Of a DNA stretch of 64,000 nucleotides, positions 54,898 to 64,000 are shown piece after piece. The stretch comes from Cladophialophora immunda (taxonomy: Eukaryota; Ascomycota; Eurotiomycetes; Chaetothyriales; Herpotrichiellaceae): the NCBI RefSeq assembly GCF_000835495.1, contig NW_015622541.1, forward strand, positions 6,572,001-6,636,000, in the 5' to 3' direction. How positions within the stretch are numbered: the stretch's first letter is position 1; each line of letters opens with the position of its first letter. Position numbers and translations under genes: made by a program. The notes beneath the pieces are model-generated. The model worked only from the letters and a program-made list of their open reading frames with translations, did not search any database and had not been told where the DNA came from.

Positions 54898-56682
54898 TCA
54901 CTTCTCAGTCATCGTTGGTGAAAGTCTCGCGATCACATCTCGGTACAGGGCTGCAGGTGGCCACGTCTCAGCGAATGCCGTCAACAAGTAGTGACAGGTC
55001 CCAAAGCTGGATGCATTTTCATCCGAGACCTGTGATGAAGGCGTGAACTGTTGTGCCGGGCTACTAACTGGAGATCGAGCACAGAAAAGGGCATTCCCTG
55101 CGACCGTGACCTTACTAGTAGAGAGCCAAATACTGAGGAGCCGATTCTCACGGTGCAATTTGGCCAAATTTCTGATCACCGACTTGGCAGCTCTCCTGGT
55201 TTCCTTGTCCCATCGTTCATACGTAATACAACTCCGGCAGATATGGCTCCGTAGAGCTTGCAACTGAAGCCAAGCCATGTCGAACTCTGAGGTGGTGTCC
55301 AGTTGACTGATGAGCGATAGAAGCTCCTCGGTGATAGGACATTTCGACTCGTTTCGCGGGTCGGACGGGGGGCACTGGAAGATCTTTTCATGGATTCGGA
55401 ATTGCAGTCTTTGAGCGTCGAACCGAGGCTGCCCTTGACGGGCCGTCAATGCTGAGTGAATGCGAATCGTGTCTTCTCGAAGCATTGCTGGCCGCCCTAA
55501 GGTAGAACATACCTGCCTGTCATAACATTAGCCCGTTTCCCATTGATCGGGCTGGAACATGTACCATTCCAGGTCGTAGAAAGCAAAAAACAACGTCTCC
55601 CGGGAGGGCTGCTCGTTTATATTCTCGCCGCCTGCCGCCTCGCGTTGCCACTGCAGGTCGACACAGAGGCGGCAAGCCATTCCTAACAGCCTCCAACAAA
55701 GCCCCCGTGACGGGTCCACAAGCTCATAGAGGATGAGAAGCAGCAAGGCTTGGAATGCTGATCGGTCCTGTCCGGCGAGGATGGTTTCCAGCAGGGTTTC
55801 TGCCCAATGGCGCAACGTAGAAGCCGTGGTCTGCACCAGCGGATAGTTTCGCGCAGCATGGGCACCTCCAATTGCAGCGGCCATGAGCACATTGAATCGC
55901 TGGCGCACCCCTAGGCGTCTAAGAGGTTGTTCAACTGCAAGGTCCCGCGTGTCCAATATCGGATACTCGCGATGAACGACGGGAAGGTAGCGTGCTTCAA
56001 TGAGCTCTCTGATGTCGACTAGCGATACTAGAGACTTGTCGATTTTGTCGAGGGCCGGAGAACAGGCAAGCCTCTTAGGCAGAGTAAAATAGCCATCTTC
56101 CAAGCCATCAAAAAACCCTGGAGAACTTTGGATACTGGCGAGAGCGTAGCCGGCGGCATTTCCTGCACCAATGAAGGATGGAAATGCGGCTGGCGATGTC
56201 TTGAAGAAGGCCAAAAGGTAGGGATTCGAGAGATTTCCATCGATACATGTCCCTGCGGGCAACTCGACACCTTTGGGCTCTGAAGACGAACCCGGACTTG
56301 CAATGGAGAGGATGCCGGCCCGTGATCGTTGGAGGCGAGAAATCTCGGCCTTCAGTTTCCGTATGTTCTCATCAAGGCGAGCGATATAGCTGGAAACAGT
56401 AGAGTCAATTCTAATATTTCCTTTTGATATCGCCGTACAGGGAATGCCACCACAACGCCGTTGCAAACAAATTTGACTGACCTGCGTGGCACGGTTTCGC
56501 CGGTGACAGGATCATCGAACGAGCATTCAAGCCCAACACCGGCACAGGAGGAGCAGGCCGGTAGATTTCGGTCGCACTATTTGACGTCTCTCAGCATAGA
56601 GCGTGAGTCGCGGGGTACAACGGCAGGGAGAATCTTTTACTTTGGTCTTGCGACTTTGGCATCTGCGACAGGTGGGCAACAT
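54898..56682 (-). CDS. Zn2Cys6 transcription factor A of the cluster
   Basis: This nuclear regulator has 526 aa. The four exons are 56682-56641, 56576-56482, 56389-55565 and 55516-54898. The zinc cluster is split by an intron between exons 1 and 2 and reads CRRCQSRKTKC, then CSSCAGVGLEC; its cysteines are 5, 8, 15, 22, 25 and 32. Exon 3 opens with a coiled coil (SYIARLDENIRKLKAEISRL), the usual dimerisation element. The middle homology region follows, with LFFAFYDLEW and, after the last intron, STLGRPAMLREDTI. The first exon is short and the protein begins almost at the cluster, so a start further upstream cannot be excluded. The promoter is shared with regulator B. Confidence 0.88.
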
Positions 56683-57241
56683 TTTGGCTCGTGAAGTGGA
56701 TTCATTCCAGTATAGAAGCGTTAAGCAATGCGTTGATTATCGGCCTTGAAGGGCAACGGACTTTACGGCCAAGCATTGAAAGCCTAGAAGTGCAGAGGCA
56801 TTTGCAAGGTCACCTAGGGTTGAGATGGCTTGGATGGTTAGGGGGAAAATTGCTTGGAACAAGACCTATGCTACCACACGTCCCGCTGACTGGGCTCAGA
56901 GAACTGCCTCCAGTTGGCTAGAAAAGCCTTACAAGCCGAACTTAACCTCCCAAGAATCCTGGATGCGTAAGGGTAGTCTTCAGAACCTGATTTGATGGGT
57001 TAAGAGACGTACGCGAGGCAGTCTTCGGACAAAACCGGTGACAGTCGGCTACAGGTATCTATACCGCCTCGACCACTACATACAGAGATCGCGACCCACA
57101 AATGATAAGAACTCTACCGCGATCCGGGGCTGTGCCTTCAGAATTAGTCACCACTGAAAACCCCAACGAGTCGCTACTTACATGATCTCAAGTCTTGGAT
57201 GCCTATCAACTACCTGGTTCGTGCTTGCCTGCCTCTGTATC
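56683..57241. promoter_or_regulatory. Shared divergent promoter of two Zn2Cys6 regulators
   Basis: 559 bp between outward-facing starts. The CGG-N6-CCG site at 57026-57037 would allow auto- or cross-regulation of the pair (inference). Confidence 0.6.
57026..57037. promoter_or_regulatory. CGG-N6-CCG site between the two regulators
   Basis: CGGACAAAACCG. Read on the other strand it is CGGTTTTGTCCG, which shares the T before CCG with the three identical operators. It starts 216 bp before the start of regulator B and lies about 345 bp before that of regulator A. Confidence 0.5.
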
Positions 57242-59330
57242 ATGGAGGACTTGTTGCTCCGCTGGCCAGGACGCCTAGAAAGTAACAGAGCACATCGCCG
57301 AGTGACGTCTGTCTGTTCACGCTGCCGACGGCGCAAGATTAAATGCGACTTCCAACTCCCTAGTTGCAGCGCCTGCAAGAAGGCTTCTGTCGATTGTAAG
57401 GGATACGATGTCGGCCTGGAGCGTGAGGTACCCCGGAGCATCGTGCGATACCTCGAGGGTCGCATGGCGGAGCTGGAGGTCGAGTTGGATCAGTTGCGCA
57501 AGGACGTGCGTGTCCGAGCCATGCCCAACGGTTCATACGAGCAGGTCACACTGGCCACAACGCTTGCTGCAGCCATGTTAGAAGTCGTGTCTCCGAACTT
57601 GTCTCATTCGACATCTTGGCCTATTTTCTCGGCCTTTCACTTGAGTCCCTCCAGTCTCCCAATGCCTCTGAAGGCACACTTCAGCAGCAGCGGGTGGCCA
57701 ACCGAGGAGCAATTGGGCGGGAATCTCAAGATACCAAAAGAACCTACACGTCCCACTAAGCTGATGCGGTTGTCCGAAGTCCCACGGAACGCCGCCGATG
57801 TGATGATCAAAACGTTCACCGAACATCATCTGCCTCAGTATCCCTCCATCTCCGAGACAACGCTGTCGGACAGCTACGAGGCTTGCTATGGGTCGGCCGA
57901 GAATGCATCCTCGTTCGAAAGGTTCATCACCTACATGGCGCTCGCCATCAGCGCAAAGACCTTGGCCTGGAAATCCGAGAAATTCGCCTTTTCGACCAGC
58001 CTCGCCTTCTGGAACCTGGCCAAGGAGGAATTGAAGGATCCATCATGCAACTATACGCCTGTTACCAGATTGCAGGTTACGCTGCTGTTGGCCCATTACG
58101 CCTTGACGAACCCGTCCGCCGCTAACTTGTGGTATTGCGTGGGTGACGCCGCTCGACTTTGCATCCAGTTTGGGTACCATCGAGAGCCGGCTCCGAATGC
58201 GAACGTGGATTTGGTGGAGCTGGAAAGCCGTCGAAGACTCTTCTGGACCACTTACGGCCTGGAAAGGTAGGGCACTGCTTGAAAAGGCCCGGCGATAACT
58301 CTTCAACTGACCACAGTTCCACTTAGAGCACTGTCCTCCTACCTCCGATTGCCTTTTCTAATCAATGAGGATGTCATAACCACCCAGGTAGGGGCAAAGT
58401 GAACCCCTTTGAAAGTGCGTGGGTGCGTCGCTAATCAGAGAACCTCCATAGTATCCGTCAGTGCTGCCCGACTCGTGTATTAGGCCAGATGGTTTGTTCC
58501 CTGGACCTCAGAAGAAGGCGGCTGCCCTCCACATGTGGCAGTACCGACGCCTGGAAAGCGAGGTCTTCCGCGTTCTCTTTTTGCAGGAGGACGTTTTCCC
58601 GTTGATGACCCTGCAGGAATGGATGGACGACATATCGGTGCGGGTGACCAACTGGCACCGGAAAGCCACGACCGATTTCGCGCCCGAGGACAAGATTGAA
58701 TCGCGCGACGTTCATCTCAATTTTCTCAAGGGACGGCTACATCGTCCGACTCCGCGCAACCCGTTCCCATCGCAAGCTAGTCGCCTCCTATACATCGACA
58801 CGGCACTACAGATCTCTCAGGATTTCCGTTCGCAGAAGCGCCAGGGACGACTATACTACCCGTGGTTCGCAGTGCACATCCTCTTCGAGAGCGCCGTGGT
58901 GATGCTGGATACGGCGTGGTCTTGCGCCGACTGGCTACCCTCCAAGCTCGACATCGGCCCTGTTGTCAACGGCATTCGCTCTTTCTCGTCCGTGTTGATG
59001 GACACGGCGACGCTGTGGCCTGCTGCGGGCCACTGTGCCAATGCGATCGAAAATTTGGCCAAGCCGGTGCTGGGCCGACTCGAGGCCACGGCGGCGGGGT
59101 TGGACCCAGGCCCGTCAGATGAAGGCGTTGCATCTTTACTTGCCGACTATCTATTCCCTGATCCGGACCTGAAGCCTACCCTGGTGTCCAACGATATGAC
59201 CCTCCCGCTCGCTTGGGAACAAGTGGACGAAGTGGAAGCGGACGTGGATTTCGACTGGAGTGCGTACCAAGATCTCCCAGGTCTCGTCGATCCTTTCCCA
59301 TTTGACTTCCAAGATAGCAATGACTTCTAA
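57242..59330 (+). CDS. Zn2Cys6 transcription factor B of the cluster
   Basis: This nuclear regulator has 654 aa from exons 57242-58266, 58327-58387 and 58452-59330. The zinc cluster CSRCRRRKIKC, then CSACKKASVDC uses Cys25, 28, 35, 42, 45 and 52. A coiled coil follows (IVRYLEGRMAELEVELDQLRKDV). The middle homology region is seen as FITYMALAISAKTL, RRRLFWTTYGLER and the splice-restored RALSSYLRLPFLINEDVITTQYPSV, kept intact across the two introns. The C-terminus is acidic (EVEADVDFDWSAY and FPFDFQDSNDF), typical of an activation domain. An ATG 20 codons upstream (57182) is possible; the added residues are hydrophobic and unlike the family, so the later ATG is preferred. Confidence 0.9.
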
Positions 59331-59480
59331 GCATACTGGTAGATCTATGGCATGCAGCGAGAGAGGGGGAGAGGTCTGCGCTGCAATTTTAGGTGCTCTA
59401 CCTAAGTATTATCTCTTTTGTTTCTATCTGCCCATTCGCTTTGAGGACCTTTGGGGCTTGCACCTTGTATGCTGTCGTGA

Positions 59481-60560
59481 CTACATGGTCAAGACCTTGA
59501 TAGGCGGATTCAGGCTGGGCCTACCAAGCGACAACTCGGCTCTCGTATTCTTCACGTCCACGATGAAAGTGGACAGAGTACATATCGACGCCAGCCCGTG
59601 GGTCCCAGGCAATGCAGTTCTGCAGATGGCCAGAGGGGAGTTCGTCTCGTCGCTCATCCTCTGTCGAATCGTCTCGTACGACGGCTTCACGCCTACGGAC
59701 ATCTCCTTCATCCTCGCGAGTCGAGCAAAGGAGTTGGGCGCCGGACAATCTGTGAGCTCGTCGGGTTTGCCGGGCGAAATCAAATGGTTGGTATGGCACA
59801 CCGTGCCCTCCGCGTCGGGCGAAATGGGGAAGTTGCCCAGCGGCGAGCACTCGATCGTGGCGAGATTTCCGGCCTTGTCGGCGATCAGGAAGTTGATGCA
59901 CGAGGCCACGCCGAACGTGTCGAGCGTGGCGCGGGCCTCTTGGAGCGAGCTGGTCTCCAGCGCCTTGCGCAGCGCGACGTGGATGGGCAGTTTGCCGTGG
60001 TCGACGGCGGCGGACCTGATGGCGTTCATACACACGGCGAGACCGCGGTCGTTGAATCCATACTTGGCCACCAGCCCGGCCTCCCCCAGCATCTGGATCC
60101 GGGGGGAGTGGTCGGTGGTCCTCTGCACGTCGAGAAGGACCACCGCGTCGGCCGCCTCGGCGGTCCAGTCCCAGTTCTGGGCGATGAAGATCCCTTCTTG
60201 ACCCCCCTCCGGCGCCTGGCCCAACGACGTGCACCCGTCAGACGCTTCGCCCGTGAAATTGGTCAGGCTGATCTCGCTCCGGATGTTCAGGGCGACAATG
60301 TCCAGCACGTCCACCCCGGCACCGTCGGCGATGCCCTTCATCTCCTCCCATATCTCGGGCACGAGACGCTCCAGGGTTGGGACATATGTCTCGGCGCGAG
60401 CTCGCGCTTGGCCCCAGGGGATTTTGGCCGTTTCTTCGTACAAGATGGTATAGTTCTTGATATTGAGGTGAATGCGATCCCGCGCGACCGTGCCGTGGCA
60501 GAGGCCGATCTCGGTGGCCGTTCCCCGGCAGGTCACTTCGGGTACACCTTGCCAAACCAT
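59481..60560 (-). CDS. Isopenicillin N acyltransferase-like (C45, Ntn) enzyme
   Basis: This self-processing N-terminal-nucleophile hydrolase or acyltransferase has 359 aa in one exon, close to the 357 aa of penicillin AatA/PenDE. The conserved autocleavage site is Gly109-Cys110 in SDGCTSLG, where Cys110 becomes the nucleophile. Other family features are IAQNWDW, GEAGLVAKYGFNDRGLAV, VCHTNHL and SPLAICR. Unlike PenDE, the C-terminus (IKVLTM) has no peroxisomal targeting signal, so a cytosolic location is expected. The start is the ATG at 60560; the open frame upstream begins only with TTG. The family either transfers acyl groups to amines or hydrolyses amides. With no peptide synthetase nearby, a non-beta-lactam amide is the likely substrate (inference). 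Confidence 0.9.
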   Translation of the reverse strand: MVWQGVPEVTCRGTATEIGLCHGTVARDRIHLNIKNYTILYEETAKIPWGQARARAETYVPTLERLVPEIWEEMKGIADGAGVDVLDIVALNIRSEISLTNFTGEASDGCTSLGQAPEGGQEGIFIAQNWDWTAEAADAVVLLDVQRTTDHSPRIQMLGEAGLVAKYGFNDRGLAVCMNAIRSAAVDHGKLPIHVALRKALETSSLQEARATLDTFGVASCINFLIADKAGNLATIECSPLGNFPISPDAEGTVCHTNHLISPGKPDELTDCPAPNSFARLARMKEMSVGVKPSYETIRQRMSDETNSPLAICRTALPGTHGLASICTLSTFIVDVKNTRAELSLGRPSLNPPIKVLTM

Positions 60561-60826
60561 ATTGCAGAGCTTGTCTGGGGCTTTGCAAAGACCAATTACG
60601 AGTAGTCTCAAACTGGATTTCAACCTGGTTCTAAGTTATAACCGTGGTATTTGCCCAAGTTAGAGGTATTGAGATGCTAGGTTGTTTTTATAGGCTCGAA
60701 TTTATTTGTTTACCTACTCCGACGAGGCAGATATAGTAGTAACGTCCAGGGCTGAGTGGAGGATCCTCACTCCCAGGTGCCGTGGTTGCCGTGAGAGCCA
60801 GCGAGGACGACAAAAGAGGCCGTGAG

Positions 60827-60838
60827 CGGACGAGCCCG
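60827..60838. promoter_or_regulatory. CGG-N6-CCG site in the acyltransferase/amidohydrolase promoter
   Basis: CGGACGAGCCCG; on the other strand CGGGCTCGTCCG, again with T before CCG. It lies almost exactly midway between the two start codons. Confidence 0.5.
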
Positions 60839-60856
60839 TATATTGGTTCGAAAGCT

Positions 60857-60868
60857 CGGTTGTCTCCG
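60857..60868. promoter_or_regulatory. Second CGG-N6-CCG site in the same promoter
   Basis: CGGTTGTCTCCG. It shares the sequence TCTCCG with the three exact operators and is separated from the previous site by 18 bp. Confidence 0.55.
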
Positions 60869-60900
60869 TGTATCTCGCATTTTCCCCGGTCACCCTCCTG

Positions 60901-60953
60901 TTTCCTGGCGGGATTGGACGCGTATTTCCTGGCGGGATTGGACGCGTATTTCC
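60901..60953. repeat. 24-bp tandem duplication with CCAAT boxes
   Basis: Two perfect 24-bp copies (60901-60924 and 60925-60948) and five bases of a third. Each copy holds ATTGG, which is CCAAT on the strand of the acyltransferase gene, and an ACGCGT element. Confidence 0.9.
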
Positions 60954-61108
60954 GTAGGTACTCGATGCTGGTAACGACTTGCAGAGGGATGAATACCTGG
61001 TGGGTAAAGCAGCTTTGAGAGCAGAGGCTAGAGAGAGACTGGCTGTGATCTAGAAACACACTGACTGATCTGGGCATAATTGCTCTCACTGGAGCGTTGA
61101 CGTCAAAC

Positions 61109-62589
61109 ATGGGCTCTTGCACCCTTCATACCGATCTGTTGTTTGATCCCATCTCGAAAGCCTTTCTCAAAAACGTCTCCATTAGAGTGGATGAGACGAG
61201 CGGTGAGATTACAGAGGTCATTCGTCGCGAGAATGACTCGGCTGTCGAGTTGGCGCAGGGAGATGTCGACTTGAGAGGGAAAGTGGTGCTCCCAGGTTTC
61301 GTGGATGCGCATACACATATATTCCTTCATTCTTATGAGTAAGTGCCCGTCCTGGACGTCCTCTCTTCTTTTCGTTGATAGTAACAATTCAAGCGAGGCA
61401 GTAGCGCTGGTGCAGAAGCGTGATGAAAGCTTCGTGGAGCGGATCATTCGCGCCGTCAACCACTGCAGAGTTGGCTTGCTGGCGGGCTACACGACTTACC
61501 GGTCAGTATGCGGGCATTCTAGCAAGCTGCCTCCTTTGCTATGGATATGGGAACGGTGAGCTGATGGATGCAATTATTCACTCAGGGATTTGGGCTCTGA
61601 GGGCATGCAAGACGCAGATTGCAATGTGCGAGATGCCATCAACCGTGGCATGATTCCTGGTCCAAGGCTGTACGTTGCCACCAAGGTCATTGCTTCCACG
61701 GGAGGATTCGAGGTTCGGACCGAGAACGGACTCGGGGGCCATTGTCTGCCTGCCGGTGGTGAGGCAGCAGATGGCCCAGACGAGCTTCGAAAGGCCGTCC
61801 GCCGGCGCATTGCCGCTGGTGCAGACATCATCAAGTTCTTTGGCGATTACCGGAGGAGGCTGATGCGATTTCCACCCAAGCAGCAACACCCGTATGTGGG
61901 TTCGGTCCAGTTCCCCCCCGAAGTTCCAAATCCCGAGCACGTTATGTTCACGCAGGAGGAGATGAACACCATCGTCGACGAAGCCGAGCTTGCGGACTGT
62001 CCAGTGTCTGCCCATTGTGCCACCAATGCCGCTGTCCTGGCCGCAGTATCGGCCGGCGCCTTGTCAGTCGAACATGCATTTTACACCGACGACGAGACCC
62101 TGTTGCACATCAAAAAACACAATGCAATCCTGGTCCCGACACTCGCGGTCTGCGAGCGCTTGCACAAGTTGAAATTTCCAGAGGTCCTGAAAAGAACGTA
62201 TCGTGCCTGGGAATTAGGGGTACGCCTTGGTAGGTCATTCACATATATACTGCCCATGCAAAATACGTGCTAATCAACCAATATTAGCTTGCGGAGGTGA
62301 CACAGGCACATATCCACATGGAGAAAATGCACGGGAAATAGAGCTTATGATTGAAGCTGGCATCCCGGTAGAAGACGCTCTAGCCGCAGGCACTGTCGAA
62401 GGTTGGCACGCGTGTGGTGGTGATCGATGTGGGCGACGGTTCGGATGGTTCGAGAAAGGAACCGCTGCGGATATTATCGCCCTTGACACTGACCCAAGGG
62501 ACGATAAAGGAGCTCTGAGAAAGGTCTCCTTTGTGATGAAAGATGCCCGGATCTGGAAGCACGACGGGCTGGCTGTTGGTATGATCTAG
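61109..62589 (+). CDS. Metal-dependent amidohydrolase
   Basis: This TIM-barrel hydrolase of the amidohydrolase superfamily (imidazolonepropionase/prolidase-like branch) has 427 aa. The four exons are 61109-61338, 61394-61501, 61586-62229 and 62288-62589. The metal motif is GFVDAHTH with His68 and His70. Further ligands are expected at Lys in IIKFFGD (carbamylated in related enzymes), His in SAHCATN, His in VEHAF and Asp in CGGDTGTY. Splicing restores HSYDEAVAL, YTTYRDLGSEG and RLACGGDTG. The frame before the ATG opens only with TTG. The enzyme should hydrolyse a C-N or cyclic amide bond. It shares its promoter with the acyltransferase-like enzyme, so the two probably act on the same amide compound (inference). 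Confidence 0.9.
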
Positions 62590-62711
62590 ATCTGAACTAT
62601 TACATGGGGTGCACAAAGCCCCCAAGTACTGTGAACAAGGCTGTACAGCATTGGGCTCATCATTGAGTGCATAAAAAAAGAATTATGAGACCCGGACAGC
62701 ACATGCATTCT

Positions 62712-63941
62712 TCAATCATTGTCATCGTGCCATATCCCAGCCGCCCTATGTTGCGAGATACATTCGTTAGAGATCTGAAAACAGACCGGAATGGATCTAA
62801 GACGAACGTACCATGCAGGATCGGCGTATCTCCTGGGCATTTTGCGCCCAATTGTGTCAATCAATTTAATGTCGTCGTCACTCAAGCTGAAGGTTTCGAG
62901 GTTCTCCCGAATGCGCTTTTCGGATGCCTTGTGATTCATCCTGAATGAGTACCTCTCTGGTCGAGAATACTACCTGGGTCCTCGGACTTGACTTACCGAT
63001 TTTGGGACCACGGCCCAGCCTTTCTGCGTGCCCCAGGCAATGAGGCACTGTCCCACGTTCTTCCCATTCCGCGATGCAATTTGTTGTAAGTCGGCATCTT
63101 GAATGAGCGAAGATGAAGGAGAGCCCAGTGGCGAGTAAGCTATCAGAGCAATGTTCTTGGACCTGCAGTAGTCGACCAGTCTGTCCTGAGGCAGAGATGG
63201 ATGCAATTCCACCTGATTAGCAGCAGGTATAATGGTGGCTTGGGAGAGAAGAGTGTCGAGATTGACCGTGCTGAAGTTGCTCACTCCGATCGCCTTGACC
63301 TTGTCTGGGTACTTGCGAAAGACGGCTTCCATTGACTTCCAAGTGCGGACAAAGTCCCAGTCCTTCTCATAGTCTGGAGAGCCGTCCGGAAGCGTGGGTG
63401 CCTTTGCATCATTTCCCTTGGGATTGAGCGGGACAGGCCTGAAGCCGGATCAACACATTGACGGCGGGCTCAGAAAAATATCAGGATCATACCAATGCAT
63501 GAGCCAAAGGTCGAGGTATCCGATTCCTAAAGCCTCAAGGCTTCGGTTCAATGCCTCCTCGACACGGCTAAGCCATGTACACCAGACTTTGTCCGTGACG
63601 AAGATGTCTCCTCGAGGGATTTTGGACTCTCGGATCGCTTCCCCGATGGCTGCTTCATTCCTGGACAAATTATTCTTGTCAGATTCAACGTTTTGCCATA
63701 CAATTAATGGCAAGCTCGCTTGCGAAACGTACTGATAAGAAGCTGCTGTATCGATGTGCCGGTAACCAGCCTCCAGGGCAAGGGATACCCCTGCAAATTT
63801 GGTCAAATTGCCGTTGCCATGTTTGTATCCAAGCTGCTATATACCTCGTTTTGCATCTTTACCGGTCGACTGCCACGTCCCCAGCCCGATGAGAGGCAGT
63901 TTGGCTCCAGTATTCAGATACATCACTCGTTCACCTGCCAT
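62712..63941 (-). CDS. Aldo-keto reductase
   Basis: This cytosolic NADPH-dependent reductase has 304 aa, the standard AKR length. The six exons are 63941-63845, 63790-63733, 63660-63493, 63438-62997, 62927-62812 and 62745-62712. The catalytic tetrad is complete: Asp46 (HIDTA), Tyr51 (ASYQNE), Lys76 (VTDKVW) and His107 (LMHWPVP). The cofactor motifs GVSNFS and VVPKS are present. The exon joins restore AASYQNEAAIGEAI, HWPVPLNPKG and KSASEKRIRENL, and the last 34-nt exon gives AAGIWHDDND. It probably reduces an aldehyde or ketone, such as the product of the aminotransferase or P450 (inference). Its promoter is cut by the end of the window, so cluster membership cannot be tested by the operator. 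Confidence 0.92.
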
Positions 63942-64000
63942 GTTGCAACTTTGGTGCACATCATCCGTGTTCTTCTCAGAAGCAAATCTAGGCTATGTAC
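63942..64000. other. Start of the AKR promoter, cut by the window end
   Basis: Only 59 bp are visible. No CGG-N6-CCG site is present in them. The cluster may continue beyond the window. Confidence 0.5.

Larger units (their letters stand above)
60561..61108. promoter_or_regulatory. Shared divergent promoter of acyltransferase and amidohydrolase
   Basis: 548 bp between outward-facing starts. It contains two CGG-N6-CCG sites, three CCAAT boxes read on the minus strand (60842-60846, 60913-60917 and 60937-60941) and a 24-bp tandem duplication (60901-60953). Confidence 0.65.

Noticed and set aside
26701..60560. A penicillin-type cluster: IPNS-like oxygenase plus PenDE-like acyltransferase
   Set aside because: The two genes are over 31 kb apart, separated by housekeeping genes (including CCT8). 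No ACV synthetase is present, and the oxygenase is a generic member of the superfamily.

Overview
The window is nuclear DNA of a filamentous ascomycete (Pezizomycotina). Genes carry short introns, mostly 45-75 nt, with GTNNGT-like donors, and they encode classic fungal families: Zn2Cys6 regulators, a DUF6536 protein, a fungal ANXC4-type annexin, a Dur3-like symporter and a rhodopsin-domain membrane protein. The family mix would suit Eurotiomycetes such as black yeasts, but that placement is inference. I place 26 protein genes with good support, plus one doubtful small ORF. Exon joins were worked out by hand, and every multi-exon model closes in frame. I found no rRNA, tRNA, CRISPR array or transposon.

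Layout. 1-25.6 kb is a mostly conserved block: TEF1 (eEF1A), a mitochondrial-type SDR with a GC-AG intron and a 21-nt exon, an annexin, an ABC1/UbiB (ADCK1/Mcp2-like) kinase, a DUF6536 membrane protein, a small single-pass membrane protein, an ENT nucleoside transporter, haspin kinase, a mitochondrial PPR-type protein and cytochrome c oxidase subunit Cox7. 25.6-38.7 kb looks accessory and gene-poor: a 2OG-Fe(II) oxygenase, a Zn2Cys6 regulator, a secreted Vps62-like protein, a rhodopsin-domain protein and an orphan membrane protein. 39.8-44.5 kb returns to housekeeping genes: an INO80-complex HMG protein and CCT8.

45.2-64 kb is a dense metabolic gene cluster with no polyketide or peptide synthase. 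It holds an ornithine-aminotransferase-like enzyme (+), a cytochrome P450 (+), a sodium:solute/urea-type symporter (-), an SDR (+), two divergent Zn2Cys6 regulators (-,+), an isopenicillin-N-acyltransferase-like Ntn enzyme (-), a metal-dependent amidohydrolase (+) and an aldo-keto reductase (-). The enzyme set fits uptake and breakdown, or remodelling, of an amide- or amine-containing compound (inference).

The most notable observation is a shared operator. The exact 12-mer CGGCCTTCTCCG, a CGG-N6-CCG inverted repeat of the kind bound by Zn2Cys6 dimers, occurs three times: before the aminotransferase, upstream of the P450, and between the symporter and the SDR. Related CGG-N6-CCG sites lie between the two regulators and, twice, between the acyltransferase and the amidohydrolase. 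That last promoter also carries a 24-bp tandem duplication with a CCAAT box in each copy. Together these suggest a self-contained regulon under one or both resident regulators, which I do not recognise as a described cluster.
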